Shown here one piece after another: positions 36,606 to 45,294 of a stretch of DNA of 64,000 nt. The stretch's first letter is position 1. Each line of letters begins with the position of its first letter. Made by a program: the position numbers and the translations under genes. Under the pieces are notes generated by a model, which was not told the origin of the DNA, ran no database searches, and was given only the letters and a program-made list of their open reading frames with translations. Source of the stretch: JBFHIZ01 sp963666475 (GTDB lineage Bacteria > Bacillota > Clostridia > Lachnospirales > Lachnospiraceae); NCBI GenBank assembly GCA_963666475.2, contig OY762821.2:62001-126000 (forward strand), read 5' to 3'.

Positions 36606-37910
36606 ATGGGAAAGAAACTAGTAGCATTGCTTTTGATCTGTGCAATGGCGGTATCAATGATCGCATGTGGGGACACAAAAGCAGAAGAAGGAAAAGTATT
36701 AAACATTTACTGTTGGAATAATGAATTCCAAACACGTTTTGAACAGTATTACACTGTTCCAGAAGGAATCGAAGTAAACTTCATCATTACACCTACCGAT
36801 GATAATGCATACCAAAACAAGTTGGATGAAGCGTTGTTGAATCAGGAAAATGCAGAGGCAGATGATAAGATTGATATTTTCTTAGTAGAAGCTGACTATG
36901 CATTAAAATATGTAGATACAGATTACACATTGGATGTTATTGACGATGTAGGATTAACAGATGATGATGTATCTGGAATGTACCAGTATACAAAAGACGT
37001 TATGACCGATTCATCAGGAGCATTAAAAGGTGTTTCATGGCAGGCATGTCCAGCTGGATTCATTTACAGACGTTCGATCGCAATGGATGTATTAGGAACA
37101 GATGACCCTGCAGAAGTACAGACATTACTTGATTCATGGGATAAATTTGATGCAGTTGCAGCAGATGCAAAAGAAAAAGGATATGCAATGTTATCAGGAT
37201 ATGATGATGACTACCGTGTATTCTCAAACAATGCAACAACACCATGGGTAGTGGATGACAAAATTGTAGTAAGTGATGCTTTAAAAACTTGGATCGAACA
37301 GACTAAGGCATATACAGATGCTGGATACAACAACAAAGCAAACTTATGGTCTCCAGAATCTGGAGCAGGAGCGCAGACCAATGTATTGGGATACTTTGGA
37401 CCAGGCTGGTTCATTGATTTCTGTTTACTTGGATGGACACTTGCAGATCCAGAAGGAGCAAAGGAAGTTGGAAACGGAACATATGGTGACTGGGCAGTTT
37501 GTAAAGGACCTCAAGGATTCTTCTGGGGTGGTACATGGGTATGTGCAGCAGCTGGAACAGATAATCTTGAAACTGTAAAAGATGTATTATATACATTGAC
37601 ATGTGACAAAGATACTTTGGTATCCATCGCAACAGAACTTGGTGACTTCACAAACAACGTAGCAGCAATGACAGAAATCGCAGACAGTGATTACTCACAT
37701 GCATTCCTTGGCGGACAGAACCACGTATCTGTATTACTTGATTCTGCACAATCAATCGACATGAGCAACATCACAATTTACGACCAAGGATTAAATGAGT
37801 CCTTCCAGGCAGCTATGAAAGAATACTTTGATGGAATCGTTACATTAGATGAAGCATATCAGAACTTCTATGATGCAGCAGTAGTAAAATATCCAAACTT
37901 AACATACTAA
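36606..37910 (+). CDS. Sugar ABC transporter solute-binding lipoprotein
   Basis: 434 residues from ATG 36606 after GAGGAGG. Signal peptide with lipobox SMIAC. The rest is an extracellular solute-binding protein of the family 1 type used for oligosaccharides. Context (cellobiose phosphorylase, LacI regulator) suggests cellobiose or cello-oligosaccharides, which is inference. A gap of 202 bp with a tandem array and a perfect palindrome separates it from the permeases, an arrangement often seen where the binding protein must be made in excess. Confidence 0.93.
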   Translation: MGKKLVALLLICAMAVSMIACGDTKAEEGKVLNIYCWNNEFQTRFEQYYTVPEGIEVNFIITPTDDNAYQNKLDEALLNQENAEADDKIDIFLVEADYALKYVDTDYTLDVIDDVGLTDDDVSGMYQYTKDVMTDSSGALKGVSWQACPAGFIYRRSIAMDVLGTDDPAEVQTLLDSWDKFDAVAADAKEKGYAMLSGYDDDYRVFSNNATTPWVVDDKIVVSDALKTWIEQTKAYTDAGYNNKANLWSPESGAGAQTNVLGYFGPGWFIDFCLLGWTLADPEGAKEVGNGTYGDWAVCKGPQGFFWGGTWVCAAAGTDNLETVKDVLYTLTCDKDTLVSIATELGDFTNNVAAMTEIADSDYSHAFLGGQNHVSVLLDSAQSIDMSNITIYDQGLNESFQAAMKEYFDGIVTLDEAYQNFYDAAVVKYPNLTY

Positions 37911-37932
37911 TATTTAAATACTACAATCATGA

Positions 37933-38013
37933 ACTAGATATCTTACTAGAATTGACTAGATTGATGTTACTTGAACAATTTTATCTAATCGTAATTACTA
38001 GATGTGTACTACT
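37933..38013 (+). repeat. Degenerate 10-14 bp tandem array after the binding-protein gene
   Basis: Seven units starting ACTAGA, ACTAGA, ACTAGA, ACTTGA, ATCTAA, ACTAGA and ACTGCA at 37933, 37945, 37955, 37969, 37983, 37997 and 38011, mostly 14 bp apart. AT-rich, no coding potential. Confidence 0.6.
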
Positions 38014-38037
38014 GCAAGGTGGCAATTGCCACCTTGC
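38014..38037. other. Perfect 24-bp palindrome between binding protein and permease genes
   Basis: Two 12-nt arms (GCAAGGTGGCAA / TTGCCACCTTGC) with no spacer, 103 bp after one stop and 75 bp before the next start. The transcript would fold into a strong hairpin. There is no T run, so it is more likely a 3'-end stabiliser or partial terminator that raises binding-protein output. Confidence 0.8.
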
Positions 38038-38112
38038 ATAAAAAATGAAATAGCAGAATTCGTAATTATGCAGAGTTTTAGTATGCGAAATAACGAATGG
38101 GGGAACAAAACG

Positions 38113-39081
38113 ATGGCAACTTTCAAAAGAAATAAGGAGAAGAAATTAGTTAATTACGCAAAGTGGGGCTATTTTTTTATTGCACCATTCTTTATAGTAT
38201 ATCTTGTTTTTTCATTAATCCCTTTACTAAGTACGATTTATTATAGCTTCTTTGAAAACTATAGAGTTGGACTTCAAACAGTTGGACCGACATGGGTGGG
38301 TCTTGAAAATTACAAAACAGTCCTATTTGAATCTGATTTTTTCAAATATGTTGGAAATACATTGATTATTTGGATTATGGGCTTCGCACCACAGATTATC
38401 GTTTCGCTTTTGCTTGCATTATGGTTTACATCCTTACGGTTGAAAATCAAAGCACAGCCATTTTTTAAAACGGTTATCTACATGCCAAACTTGATTATGG
38501 CATCGGCATTTTCCATGTTATTCTTTGCTTTATTTTCAAAAGGAGGACCTATCAATCTCTATCTGGTAGATCAAGGAATCATTCCGGAAGCGATTGACTT
38601 CCTTGCAAAAGTTGGCTGGTCAAGAACTTTGATTGCATTTATGAACTTCTTGATGTGGTTTGGAAATACAACAATCTTGCTTATGGCAGGAATTATGGGT
38701 ATTGACTCGAGCTTGATTGAAGCAGCACAAATTGATGGTGCGAGAGCAATTCAGACATTTACAAGAGTTATACTACCTTTGTTATCGCCGATTCTCGTAT
38801 ATGTACTGATTACTTCGATGATTGGTGGTATTCAGATGTTTGATATTCCACAGATATTAACACAGGGTGAAGGGTCACCAAATAACTCAACAATGACACT
38901 GGTAATGATTTTAAATCGTCATTTGACCAGTAAGAACTATGGTATGGCAGGAGCTATATCCGTGCTTATGTTCTTTATAACAGTAGCACTTGGCTTAATC
39001 GTATTCCGTGTAACCATGGATAAATACAAGGACGGAACCGGAAAAGCCGCTCCCAAAATGAACAAAGGGGGTAGAAAATAA
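38113..39081 (+). CDS. Sugar ABC transporter permease (MalF type)
   Basis: 322 residues from ATG 38113, after GGGGGA; the longer open frame from 38002 runs through the palindrome and is rejected. Six transmembrane helices and the EAA loop EAAQIDGARAIQTFTRVILP that docks the ATPase. The stop overlaps the next ATG by one base (TAATG), so translation is coupled. No ATPase gene follows; a shared MsmX/UgpC-like ATPase elsewhere would be needed. Confidence 0.93.
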   Translation: MATFKRNKEKKLVNYAKWGYFFIAPFFIVYLVFSLIPLLSTIYYSFFENYRVGLQTVGPTWVGLENYKTVLFESDFFKYVGNTLIIWIMGFAPQIIVSLLLALWFTSLRLKIKAQPFFKTVIYMPNLIMASAFSMLFFALFSKGGPINLYLVDQGIIPEAIDFLAKVGWSRTLIAFMNFLMWFGNTTILLMAGIMGIDSSLIEAAQIDGARAIQTFTRVILPLLSPILVYVLITSMIGGIQMFDIPQILTQGEGSPNNSTMTLVMILNRHLTSKNYGMAGAISVLMFFITVALGLIVFRVTMDKYKDGTGKAAPKMNKGGRK

Positions 39082-39986
39082 TGGCATCAAAAGATAAAGA
39101 TTTTGCAGCAATTGACGAGAGGTCGATTGACCGAAGAGGGAAAGAGAGCCGTACAAAACTTATGGTATCGCGTGGTATCAGCTATACGGTACTTGTGATT
39201 CTTACATTTTTATGTATCTTTCCATTTGTAATGTTGATTGTGAGTGCAACGAAAAATCATACAGCAATTACACAAGGGTTTAGCCTAATACCGGGAAGTA
39301 ATTTACTTACGAATTTTAAGAACATCATGGAACATGAAAATCTTCCAGTGCTATCAGCGCTATTGAACAGCTTATATATTTCGACCATGTCAGCAACACT
39401 CACTACTTATTTTTCTGCCATGACTGCATATGGGATTCATACTTATAATTTCCGTATGAAAAAAGCTGCTTTTACATTTATTTTATTTATCATGATGATT
39501 CCTTTACAGGTATCAACACTTGGTTTTTTGAAGTTGATTGCGCAGATGAATTTGAGGGATTCATTCATTCCTCTTATAGTTCCAGCAATCGCGGCACCAG
39601 CAGTGTTCTACTATATTAAGCAGTATATGGAAAGTGTGTTGCCACACGAAGTCGTAGAGTCTGCAAGAGCAGACGGAGCAGGTGAGTTTCGTATTTTCAA
39701 TACGATCGTATTACCAATGATCAAGCCTGCAATTGCAGTTCAGGCAATCTTTTCTTTTGTATTTTCTTGGAATAATTACTTTGTACCAAATCTTGTAATT
39801 GATTCTAATCGAAAGAAGACAATACCTATTATCATTGCTCAGTTGAGAGCAGCTGACTATGCAAGCTTTGATATGGGACAGATTTACATTACAATCTGTG
39901 TAGCAATTCTTCCGATCCTCATTGTGTATTTGTTTTTATCAAAACATATTATTAGTGGGGTTACTTCGGGAAGTGTGAAGGGTTAA
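39081..39986 (+). CDS. Sugar ABC transporter permease (MalG type)
   Basis: 301 residues, six transmembrane helices, EAA loop ESARADGAGEFRIFNTIVLP. It pairs with the preceding permease to form the membrane channel of the oligosaccharide importer. Translationally coupled to it. A terminator lies about 85 bp downstream. Confidence 0.93.
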   Translation: MASKDKDFAAIDERSIDRRGKESRTKLMVSRGISYTVLVILTFLCIFPFVMLIVSATKNHTAITQGFSLIPGSNLLTNFKNIMEHENLPVLSALLNSLYISTMSATLTTYFSAMTAYGIHTYNFRMKKAAFTFILFIMMIPLQVSTLGFLKLIAQMNLRDSFIPLIVPAIAAPAVFYYIKQYMESVLPHEVVESARADGAGEFRIFNTIVLPMIKPAIAVQAIFSFVFSWNNYFVPNLVIDSNRKKTIPIIIAQLRAADYASFDMGQIYITICVAILPILIVYLFLSKHIISGVTSGSVKG

Positions 39987-40069
39987 TTAAATTATTTGCT
40001 TTAGTGAATGTTTTTCTTCACTCTATTATACTTGATAAGGTATTTTTCAAAGCAAAAAAAATGGGGACT

Positions 40070-40106
40070 GGCGAATCGTAAGAATATTGCGATTCGCCTA
40101 TTTTTC
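40070..40106 (+). terminator. Rho-independent terminator of the ABC operon
   Basis: A 12-bp stem (GGCGAATCGTAA / TTGCGATTCGCC, one G-U pair), 5-nt loop, then TATTTTTCT. Confidence 0.82.
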
Positions 40107-40268
40107 TATAAAAAATCAGAGAAGATAGAGTTAGATTTATTCACAGATTGTGTCATCGTAAATACAAGTTATGCTTATTTTCGTAATATGTCAGGAAAGT
40201 TTGTATGATTTTAGTATAGGGAATTATTGCCTATGTAGATGGGACAACAAAATTTGGAGGGAAATTAC

Positions 40269-42002
40269 GTGAAAAAATCGATTGGTACAAAAATCTTTAT
40301 TATGTTATCTATATTAACCGCAATCTTTATTGCCAACACTGTTTCTGGTGGAATTACAAATATGCAGGTCAAATTATCCATGGATCTGATTGCAAATTCG
40401 TTTATAACGATAGAAAGTCAGCAGGTCATGCTTGTAAAGGATTTAAATAACTTAGAAGATCAGATGTATTCTTTTATAGAAGAAACGGATACATCGTACC
40501 AAACGATGATAACTGAATCCACCGAAAGAATCTTAGTTGTATTGGGTATGATTGAGGATAGTGTAAAGTCCTATTCAGATAAAGCAATGAACTCAGAACT
40601 TTTAGATTCCTTTACACCGTACTATGATGCCGTGAAGGAGTATGTTCAGTTTTTGAGTGATACGACATTCAGTGAAAGCACATTTTCTGCTTCACAAATT
40701 GAATCCTTTGAACAAAAAATGTTTGAATATCAGAGTAATATAAATGATTCAGAGAAAATTTTTCAGCAAATGTTGGATTCTAGTGTGGATCACGAAGGAA
40801 TGTTAGTGCAGTCTAGAGTAAATCGATCAAGCATTATCATCTGGGGCATGGGTGTGTTGTTTTTGCTTGCTACTGCTTTGTCATTTGCAGCATCGATGCG
40901 AATGATCATCAAACCATTGAAATCAGCAAGTGCATCTCTTGATGAGATTATCCATAGTTTAGAGCAGGACAAAGGGGATTTAACCGTCCGATTACAAGAA
41001 AAATCGAAAGATGAAATTGGACGAATTATTCGAGGAATCAATCATTTCCTTGATACGCTTCAACAAGTGATGGTTTCCATCAAATCTGGAGCAGAAACCA
41101 TTCATACTTCAACAGAAAATATAAGTGAAAAAATTCTTAATGCAAAAGATGCGACATCAAATATTTCATCCGCACTTACGGAGTTATCTGCAGGAATGGA
41201 AGAAATAAATAGTACGATACAAGGAATCGATCGCGGAGCCCAAGATGTTATGCAGGAAGCACAGGAAATCTCGAAGGATGCTTTGCAGAATGTATCACGT
41301 GTGCAAGATATTGTTTTACGAGCTGAAAACATGCAGAAGGAGTCTAAAGAAAGCAAAGATAAAACTGTGGAAATCGTAAAAGAAATTGAAGAAAATATGT
41401 TGATAGCAATCGAAAACAGTCGTTCCGTTGAACAAATCAATGGATTGACAAACGATATTCTGGGGATTTCTTCACAGACAAACCTACTTGCGTTGAATGC
41501 ATCCATCGAAGCAGCGAGAGCTGGAGAGGCTGGACGTGGGTTTTCTGTAGTAGCAGAAGAGATTCGTGGGTTAGCTGAAAACACGAGAGATACTGCGAAT
41601 TCCATCCAGTCGATTAGCCAGATTGTAAACCGTTCTGTAAATGAGTTGGTGGATCATTCGAACCGAATGCTTAGATACTTGACGGATAAGGTTGTTACCG
41701 ATTATGATGAATTTGTAGAGGTGGCAAGCAGATATAAATTGGATGCTGACTTGATCAGTGAGTTACTTCTGAAGTTCAAAAATTCTTCAGAAGATTTAAG
41801 AAAAATCTCTACGGAAATTGCGGAAGGTTTGCAGGGAATCACTTTGGCGGTAGATGAAAGTGGAAACACAGTCATAGCTTCAAGTGAAAATGCAAACTAT
41901 TTACTGAGTTCTGTCATAACTATTTCGGAAGAAGCAATACAGAATGAGCGTATCGTAAAAGAGTTGAATACGCAAGTTCAGAGATTTGAAAAAGTTGAAT
42001 AG
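40269..42002 (+). CDS. Methyl-accepting chemotaxis protein
   Basis: 577 residues from GTG 40269, seven bases after GGAGGG; the ATG at 40239 lacks a site. A transmembrane helix near the N-terminus, an extracellular helical ligand domain (~30-185, four-helix-bundle type), a second helix (~192-212), a HAMP domain, and the signalling hairpin ISSQTNLLALNASIEAARAGE. It relays attractant binding to CheA. Lying between a sugar ABC operon and a PTS permease, it probably steers cells to sugars. Confidence 0.93.
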   Translation: MKKSIGTKIFIMLSILTAIFIANTVSGGITNMQVKLSMDLIANSFITIESQQVMLVKDLNNLEDQMYSFIEETDTSYQTMITESTERILVVLGMIEDSVKSYSDKAMNSELLDSFTPYYDAVKEYVQFLSDTTFSESTFSASQIESFEQKMFEYQSNINDSEKIFQQMLDSSVDHEGMLVQSRVNRSSIIIWGMGVLFLLATALSFAASMRMIIKPLKSASASLDEIIHSLEQDKGDLTVRLQEKSKDEIGRIIRGINHFLDTLQQVMVSIKSGAETIHTSTENISEKILNAKDATSNISSALTELSAGMEEINSTIQGIDRGAQDVMQEAQEISKDALQNVSRVQDIVLRAENMQKESKESKDKTVEIVKEIEENMLIAIENSRSVEQINGLTNDILGISSQTNLLALNASIEAARAGEAGRGFSVVAEEIRGLAENTRDTANSIQSISQIVNRSVNELVDHSNRMLRYLTDKVVTDYDEFVEVASRYKLDADLISELLLKFKNSSEDLRKISTEIAEGLQGITLAVDESGNTVIASSENANYLLSSVITISEEAIQNERIVKELNTQVQRFEKVE

Positions 42003-42032
42003 TTTTACGACAGGCTCCATTTTGGTGGGTGC

Positions 42033-43940
42033 ATGGAAAATAAGAAATATGAAGAGTTTGTAAAAGAATTGCTCCATCATTTGGGTGGAGAAGAAAATAT
42101 AGTCGATGTTACGCATTGTATTACTCGATTGCGGTTCTCTCTTCTAGATAAAAATAAAGTTGATCTAGAGGCTGTAGAAAAAATGGATGGCGTCATCAGT
42201 GTGGTAACAAGAATGAATCAGTTTCATGTCGTGGTAGGAAGCCATGTTCCGGAAGTTTTTCGTGTCGTACAGGATTTTTTACAGGAAGAAGAAAAGCAAG
42301 ACGTGATAGAAGTCAATCCTACGGGTACAATTATTGATGTAATCTCTGGAGTTTTGGCACCTCTTATCGGAGTCATGGTTTGCGCAAGTGCAATCAAAGG
42401 AATCAATGCACTGCTTTTATTTACCGGATTGATACATGTTGGGGAGCCGATTTATCAAATTTTACTTGCATTAGGGGATGGATTTTTTCGGTATATGCCC
42501 ATCCTTGTGGCATTTACAGCTTCCAAAAAGTTTCGATTGAATTATTTTACAGGAATGACATTGATTGCTGTTATTATGTATTTGCAGGAAATGATTTCAC
42601 AGATGGAATTTTCCGGTGCGGACATCTTGTTTTCGGGGACGCCTTTTCAGTCCGTAGTAGCAATGAAATTATTTGGCATTCCAATTATTTACCCTAATGG
42701 AGGTTATACATCCTCAGCTGTTTCCGTGATTGTGATTATTTATATTGCAAGTTTAATTGAACAACTCGTACGTAAAGTCATACCAGATATGGTAAAAGTA
42801 TTTTTTGTTCCTTTTTTTACCTTGATTCTGTGTGTGCCACTGACCGTAATTGCAATTGGGCCAATTGTTTCATCTGTAATTTTATTTATTGGAGTTGCCG
42901 TGTTTTTCCTATTCCGATTCAGTCCTGTGATTGCAGGATTTCTGGTCGGGGGAATTTGGCAGCTTTTGGTTGTATTTGGACTTCACTGGGGCGTGATTCC
43001 AATATCATCGAGCAGTATGGCTATTTATGGATATGATATGATTATGCCAACCACATTTTTGGCATCCTTTGCGCAGACAGCGGCAGTTTTAGCCGTTATC
43101 GTACGAACAAAGGATCAGCGTTTAAAGTTAATTGGTATACCGGCTGCAATATCTGGAATCATGGGAATTACAGAAGCTGCCATTTATGGGGTGACACTTC
43201 CCAAGAAGAGACCATTTGTCATTACCTGCATTGTTGCAGCATTTGCAGGGGGTGTAGTGGGTCTGTTTGACTTAAAGGCATACTCACCAGTTGGATTTGG
43301 TGTGTTTGGATATACATCCTATCTTCGAGAAGGAGCAAATGGGGCGTCCACAATGGTATGGATGATGTTGCTCTCGGTTCTTGTTATGATTGTAAGTTTT
43401 CTTTTGACATTTATTACTTATCAGGAGTCCGATGAGTTCTTTTTTCATACAAGAAAGAGCAAACTTCGTATTAATAGGAGTATGGGATTAAAAGAAGTTA
43501 TTTATAGTCCTGTAAAAGGAGAACTAATATCCTTAAAAGAGGTATCAGATCCTGCATTTTCGAGTCTTGCTGTGGGGGACGGTGTAGCAGTAATCCCTTC
43601 TGGAGATGTCATTTATGCGCCATTTAGCGGAACAGTCGAAACCTTATTTTCTACAAAACATGCAATTGGAATACGCTCAAAAAATGGTGTCGTTGTATTA
43701 ATTCATGTAGGGATTGATACGGTACGATTGGAAGGAAGACACTTTCATGTATTTGTCCAAAAGGGAGAATATGTGACAAAGGGTCAGAAATTAATTGAAT
43801 TTGACCGAAAAGCAATCGAAGAAGAGGGATATTCTCTCGTGACTCCAATTGTAATTCCAAATTATTACGAGTTTCAGGAAATCGTATATCAGGTAGATAA
43901 AAAAATAAAACCAGGCAAGGAAATGATTGCCATATTGTAA
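42033..43940 (+). CDS. Beta-glucoside PTS permease, EIIBCA (BglF type)
   Basis: 635 residues in B-C-A order. EIIB phospho-Cys29 (DVTHCITRLRF), EIIC with about ten membrane segments and the GITEAAIYG motif, EIIA phospho-His558 (VLIHVGIDTV). It imports and phosphorylates beta-glucosides such as cellobiose, salicin or gentiobiose. The antiterminator and an HPr follow, so these form one functional set. Start 42033 is 30 bp after the chemoreceptor stop with GGTGGG as a modest site. Confidence 0.95.
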   Translation: MENKKYEEFVKELLHHLGGEENIVDVTHCITRLRFSLLDKNKVDLEAVEKMDGVISVVTRMNQFHVVVGSHVPEVFRVVQDFLQEEEKQDVIEVNPTGTIIDVISGVLAPLIGVMVCASAIKGINALLLFTGLIHVGEPIYQILLALGDGFFRYMPILVAFTASKKFRLNYFTGMTLIAVIMYLQEMISQMEFSGADILFSGTPFQSVVAMKLFGIPIIYPNGGYTSSAVSVIVIIYIASLIEQLVRKVIPDMVKVFFVPFFTLILCVPLTVIAIGPIVSSVILFIGVAVFFLFRFSPVIAGFLVGGIWQLLVVFGLHWGVIPISSSSMAIYGYDMIMPTTFLASFAQTAAVLAVIVRTKDQRLKLIGIPAAISGIMGITEAAIYGVTLPKKRPFVITCIVAAFAGGVVGLFDLKAYSPVGFGVFGYTSYLREGANGASTMVWMMLLSVLVMIVSFLLTFITYQESDEFFFHTRKSKLRINRSMGLKEVIYSPVKGELISLKEVSDPAFSSLAVGDGVAVIPSGDVIYAPFSGTVETLFSTKHAIGIRSKNGVVVLIHVGIDTVRLEGRHFHVFVQKGEYVTKGQKLIEFDRKAIEEEGYSLVTPIVIPNYYEFQEIVYQVDKKIKPGKEMIAIL

Positions 43941-43969
43941 TGTAGTTCTTATGAAAGGCACGGTTATTT

Positions 43970-44818
43970 ATGTTAGAGATTAAAAAAATACTTAATAACA
44001 ATGCAGTGATTGCGAACAATGAAAAAAAAGAAGAAGTTGTTGTGACTGGAAGAGGATTAGCGTTTCAAAAACAAGTCGGTGATCGCTTGGATGAATCGAA
44101 AATGGAACGTGTATTTACGCTGGCAGATCGTGAGATCTCAAACAAGTTAAAATCGCTGCTCAGTGAAATACCAATTGAGTATGTAAATGTATCCGAATCG
44201 ATCATTCATATGGCGAGAGAAGAACTTGCAATTTCGTTAAATGATAGCATTTATTTGACGCTTACGGACCATATTCATTTTGCGGTGGAGCGGATGAAGA
44301 AAGATATTTTTATAGACAATCCTATGGTCTGGGAAGTGCAGAGATTTTATAAAGATGAATACGCTGTTGGATTGAAGGCTTTAAAATTGATAGAAGAAGA
44401 GTTAGGTGTTATTTTTCCTAATGAAGAGGCGGCTTCAATCGCTATGCATATTGTAAATGCGGAACTGGACGAAAAGATGCCTAATGTGATGAGCATGATT
44501 CAAATTATCCAGGATATATTGAGTATTATAAGATATCATTTTGGAATTGAGTTTGATGAGGAAAGCATAGCTTATCAGAGGTTAGTTACGCACCTTAAAT
44601 TTTTTACATCGAGAATCATCGCTGGTCAGCAACAGGAAGATGTTCCAGATAAGCTTTTTAAAATGATGAAAGAACAATTTGAAGAGACGTATCAGTGTGC
44701 TCTAAAAATCAAAGCATATAGTAAAAATGTACATGATTTTCAAGTTTGTGAGAAAGAAATGTCATATTTGATGGTGCATATGGAACGTATCGTATCCATT
44801 ATAAAGGGGGAATTATAG
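43970..44818 (+). CDS. BglG/LicT-family transcription antiterminator
   Basis: 282 residues. An N-terminal RNA-binding CAT domain (1-55; MLEIKKILNNNAVIA) and two PTS-regulation domains with conserved histidines (DHIHFAVERM in PRD1; FPNEEAASIAMHIVNAE and RLVTHLKFF). The dimer binds a RAT hairpin in nascent RNA and prevents a terminator from forming; EIIB and HPr phosphorylate the PRDs. A RAT is visible 0.28 kb downstream at 45099, in front of the GH3 gene. AAAGG lies before the ATG. Confidence 0.95.
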   Translation: MLEIKKILNNNAVIANNEKKEEVVVTGRGLAFQKQVGDRLDESKMERVFTLADREISNKLKSLLSEIPIEYVNVSESIIHMAREELAISLNDSIYLTLTDHIHFAVERMKKDIFIDNPMVWEVQRFYKDEYAVGLKALKLIEEELGVIFPNEEAASIAMHIVNAELDEKMPNVMSMIQIIQDILSIIRYHFGIEFDEESIAYQRLVTHLKFFTSRIIAGQQQEDVPDKLFKMMKEQFEETYQCALKIKAYSKNVHDFQVCEKEMSYLMVHMERIVSIIKGEL

Positions 44819-44820
44819 GG

Positions 44821-45078
44821 ATGTTTCAAAAAAAAACGAGCATACGAATGCAAGGAGGGCTTCATGCAAGACCTTGTGCAGATGTCACAAAAGTTGCAAT
44901 GGAATACAAATCAGAGATAACAATGACTTTACAAGATCGGAAAATTCATGTAAAATCGGTTATAGAAATGATGAACTTGGACGCAGAACAAGGTGATGAA
45001 ATTTTGGTGTCTGCAGAAGGGGAAGACGAAGTAGAAGCTGTTTTAGCAGTGATACACGTTATCGAACATTTAGAATAA
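44821..45078 (+). CDS. HPr-family phosphocarrier protein
   Basis: 85 residues, the normal HPr length. The phosphorylation site His15 lies in GGLHARPC, and Ser46, the HPr-kinase site, is in HVKSVIEMM; both fall at the textbook positions. It starts two bases after the antiterminator stop. A dedicated HPr next to a BglF permease and antiterminator could phosphorylate both. It may not be the organism's main HPr. Confidence 0.93.
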   Translation: MFQKKTSIRMQGGLHARPCADVTKVAMEYKSEITMTLQDRKIHVKSVIEMMNLDAEQGDEILVSAEGEDEVEAVLAVIHVIEHLE

Positions 45079-45098
45079 GAATTAAATTACATAGATTT

Positions 45099-45125
45099 GG
45101 ATTGTAACCTTAAGTGGGCAAGACC
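45099..45125 (+). promoter_or_regulatory. Ribonucleic antiterminator (RAT) for the LicT/BglG protein
   Basis: GGATTGTAAC (45099-45108) and GGGCAAGACC (45116-45125) match the two conserved halves of LicT/SacY-type RATs (GGATTGTTAC ... GGCAAAACC). The 3' half overlaps the left arm of the terminator that follows, as antitermination requires. The upper stem is weak (CC with GG). Confidence 0.8.
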
Positions 45126-45172
45126 TGTGAGCATAGTTTTAACGAACTATGCTTATGGGTCTTTTTGTTTTT
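45121..45172 (+). terminator. Conditional terminator in the GH3 leader
   Basis: An 18-bp stem (45121-45138 with 45145-45162; several G-U pairs), 6-nt loop, then TTTTGTTTTT. Mutually exclusive with the RAT fold. It lies 123 bp before the GH3 start. Confidence 0.85.
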
Positions 45173-45294
45173 ATGAATTTTGATTGTTTGTCTAGATAGA
45201 GCATCATGAAACTATGAAAGAAAGACGAGAAATCGTTTTTCATATACCCTGTAAAAAATCGGTTTTACAGGCAAAAAAAGGAGGATTTAGAATT

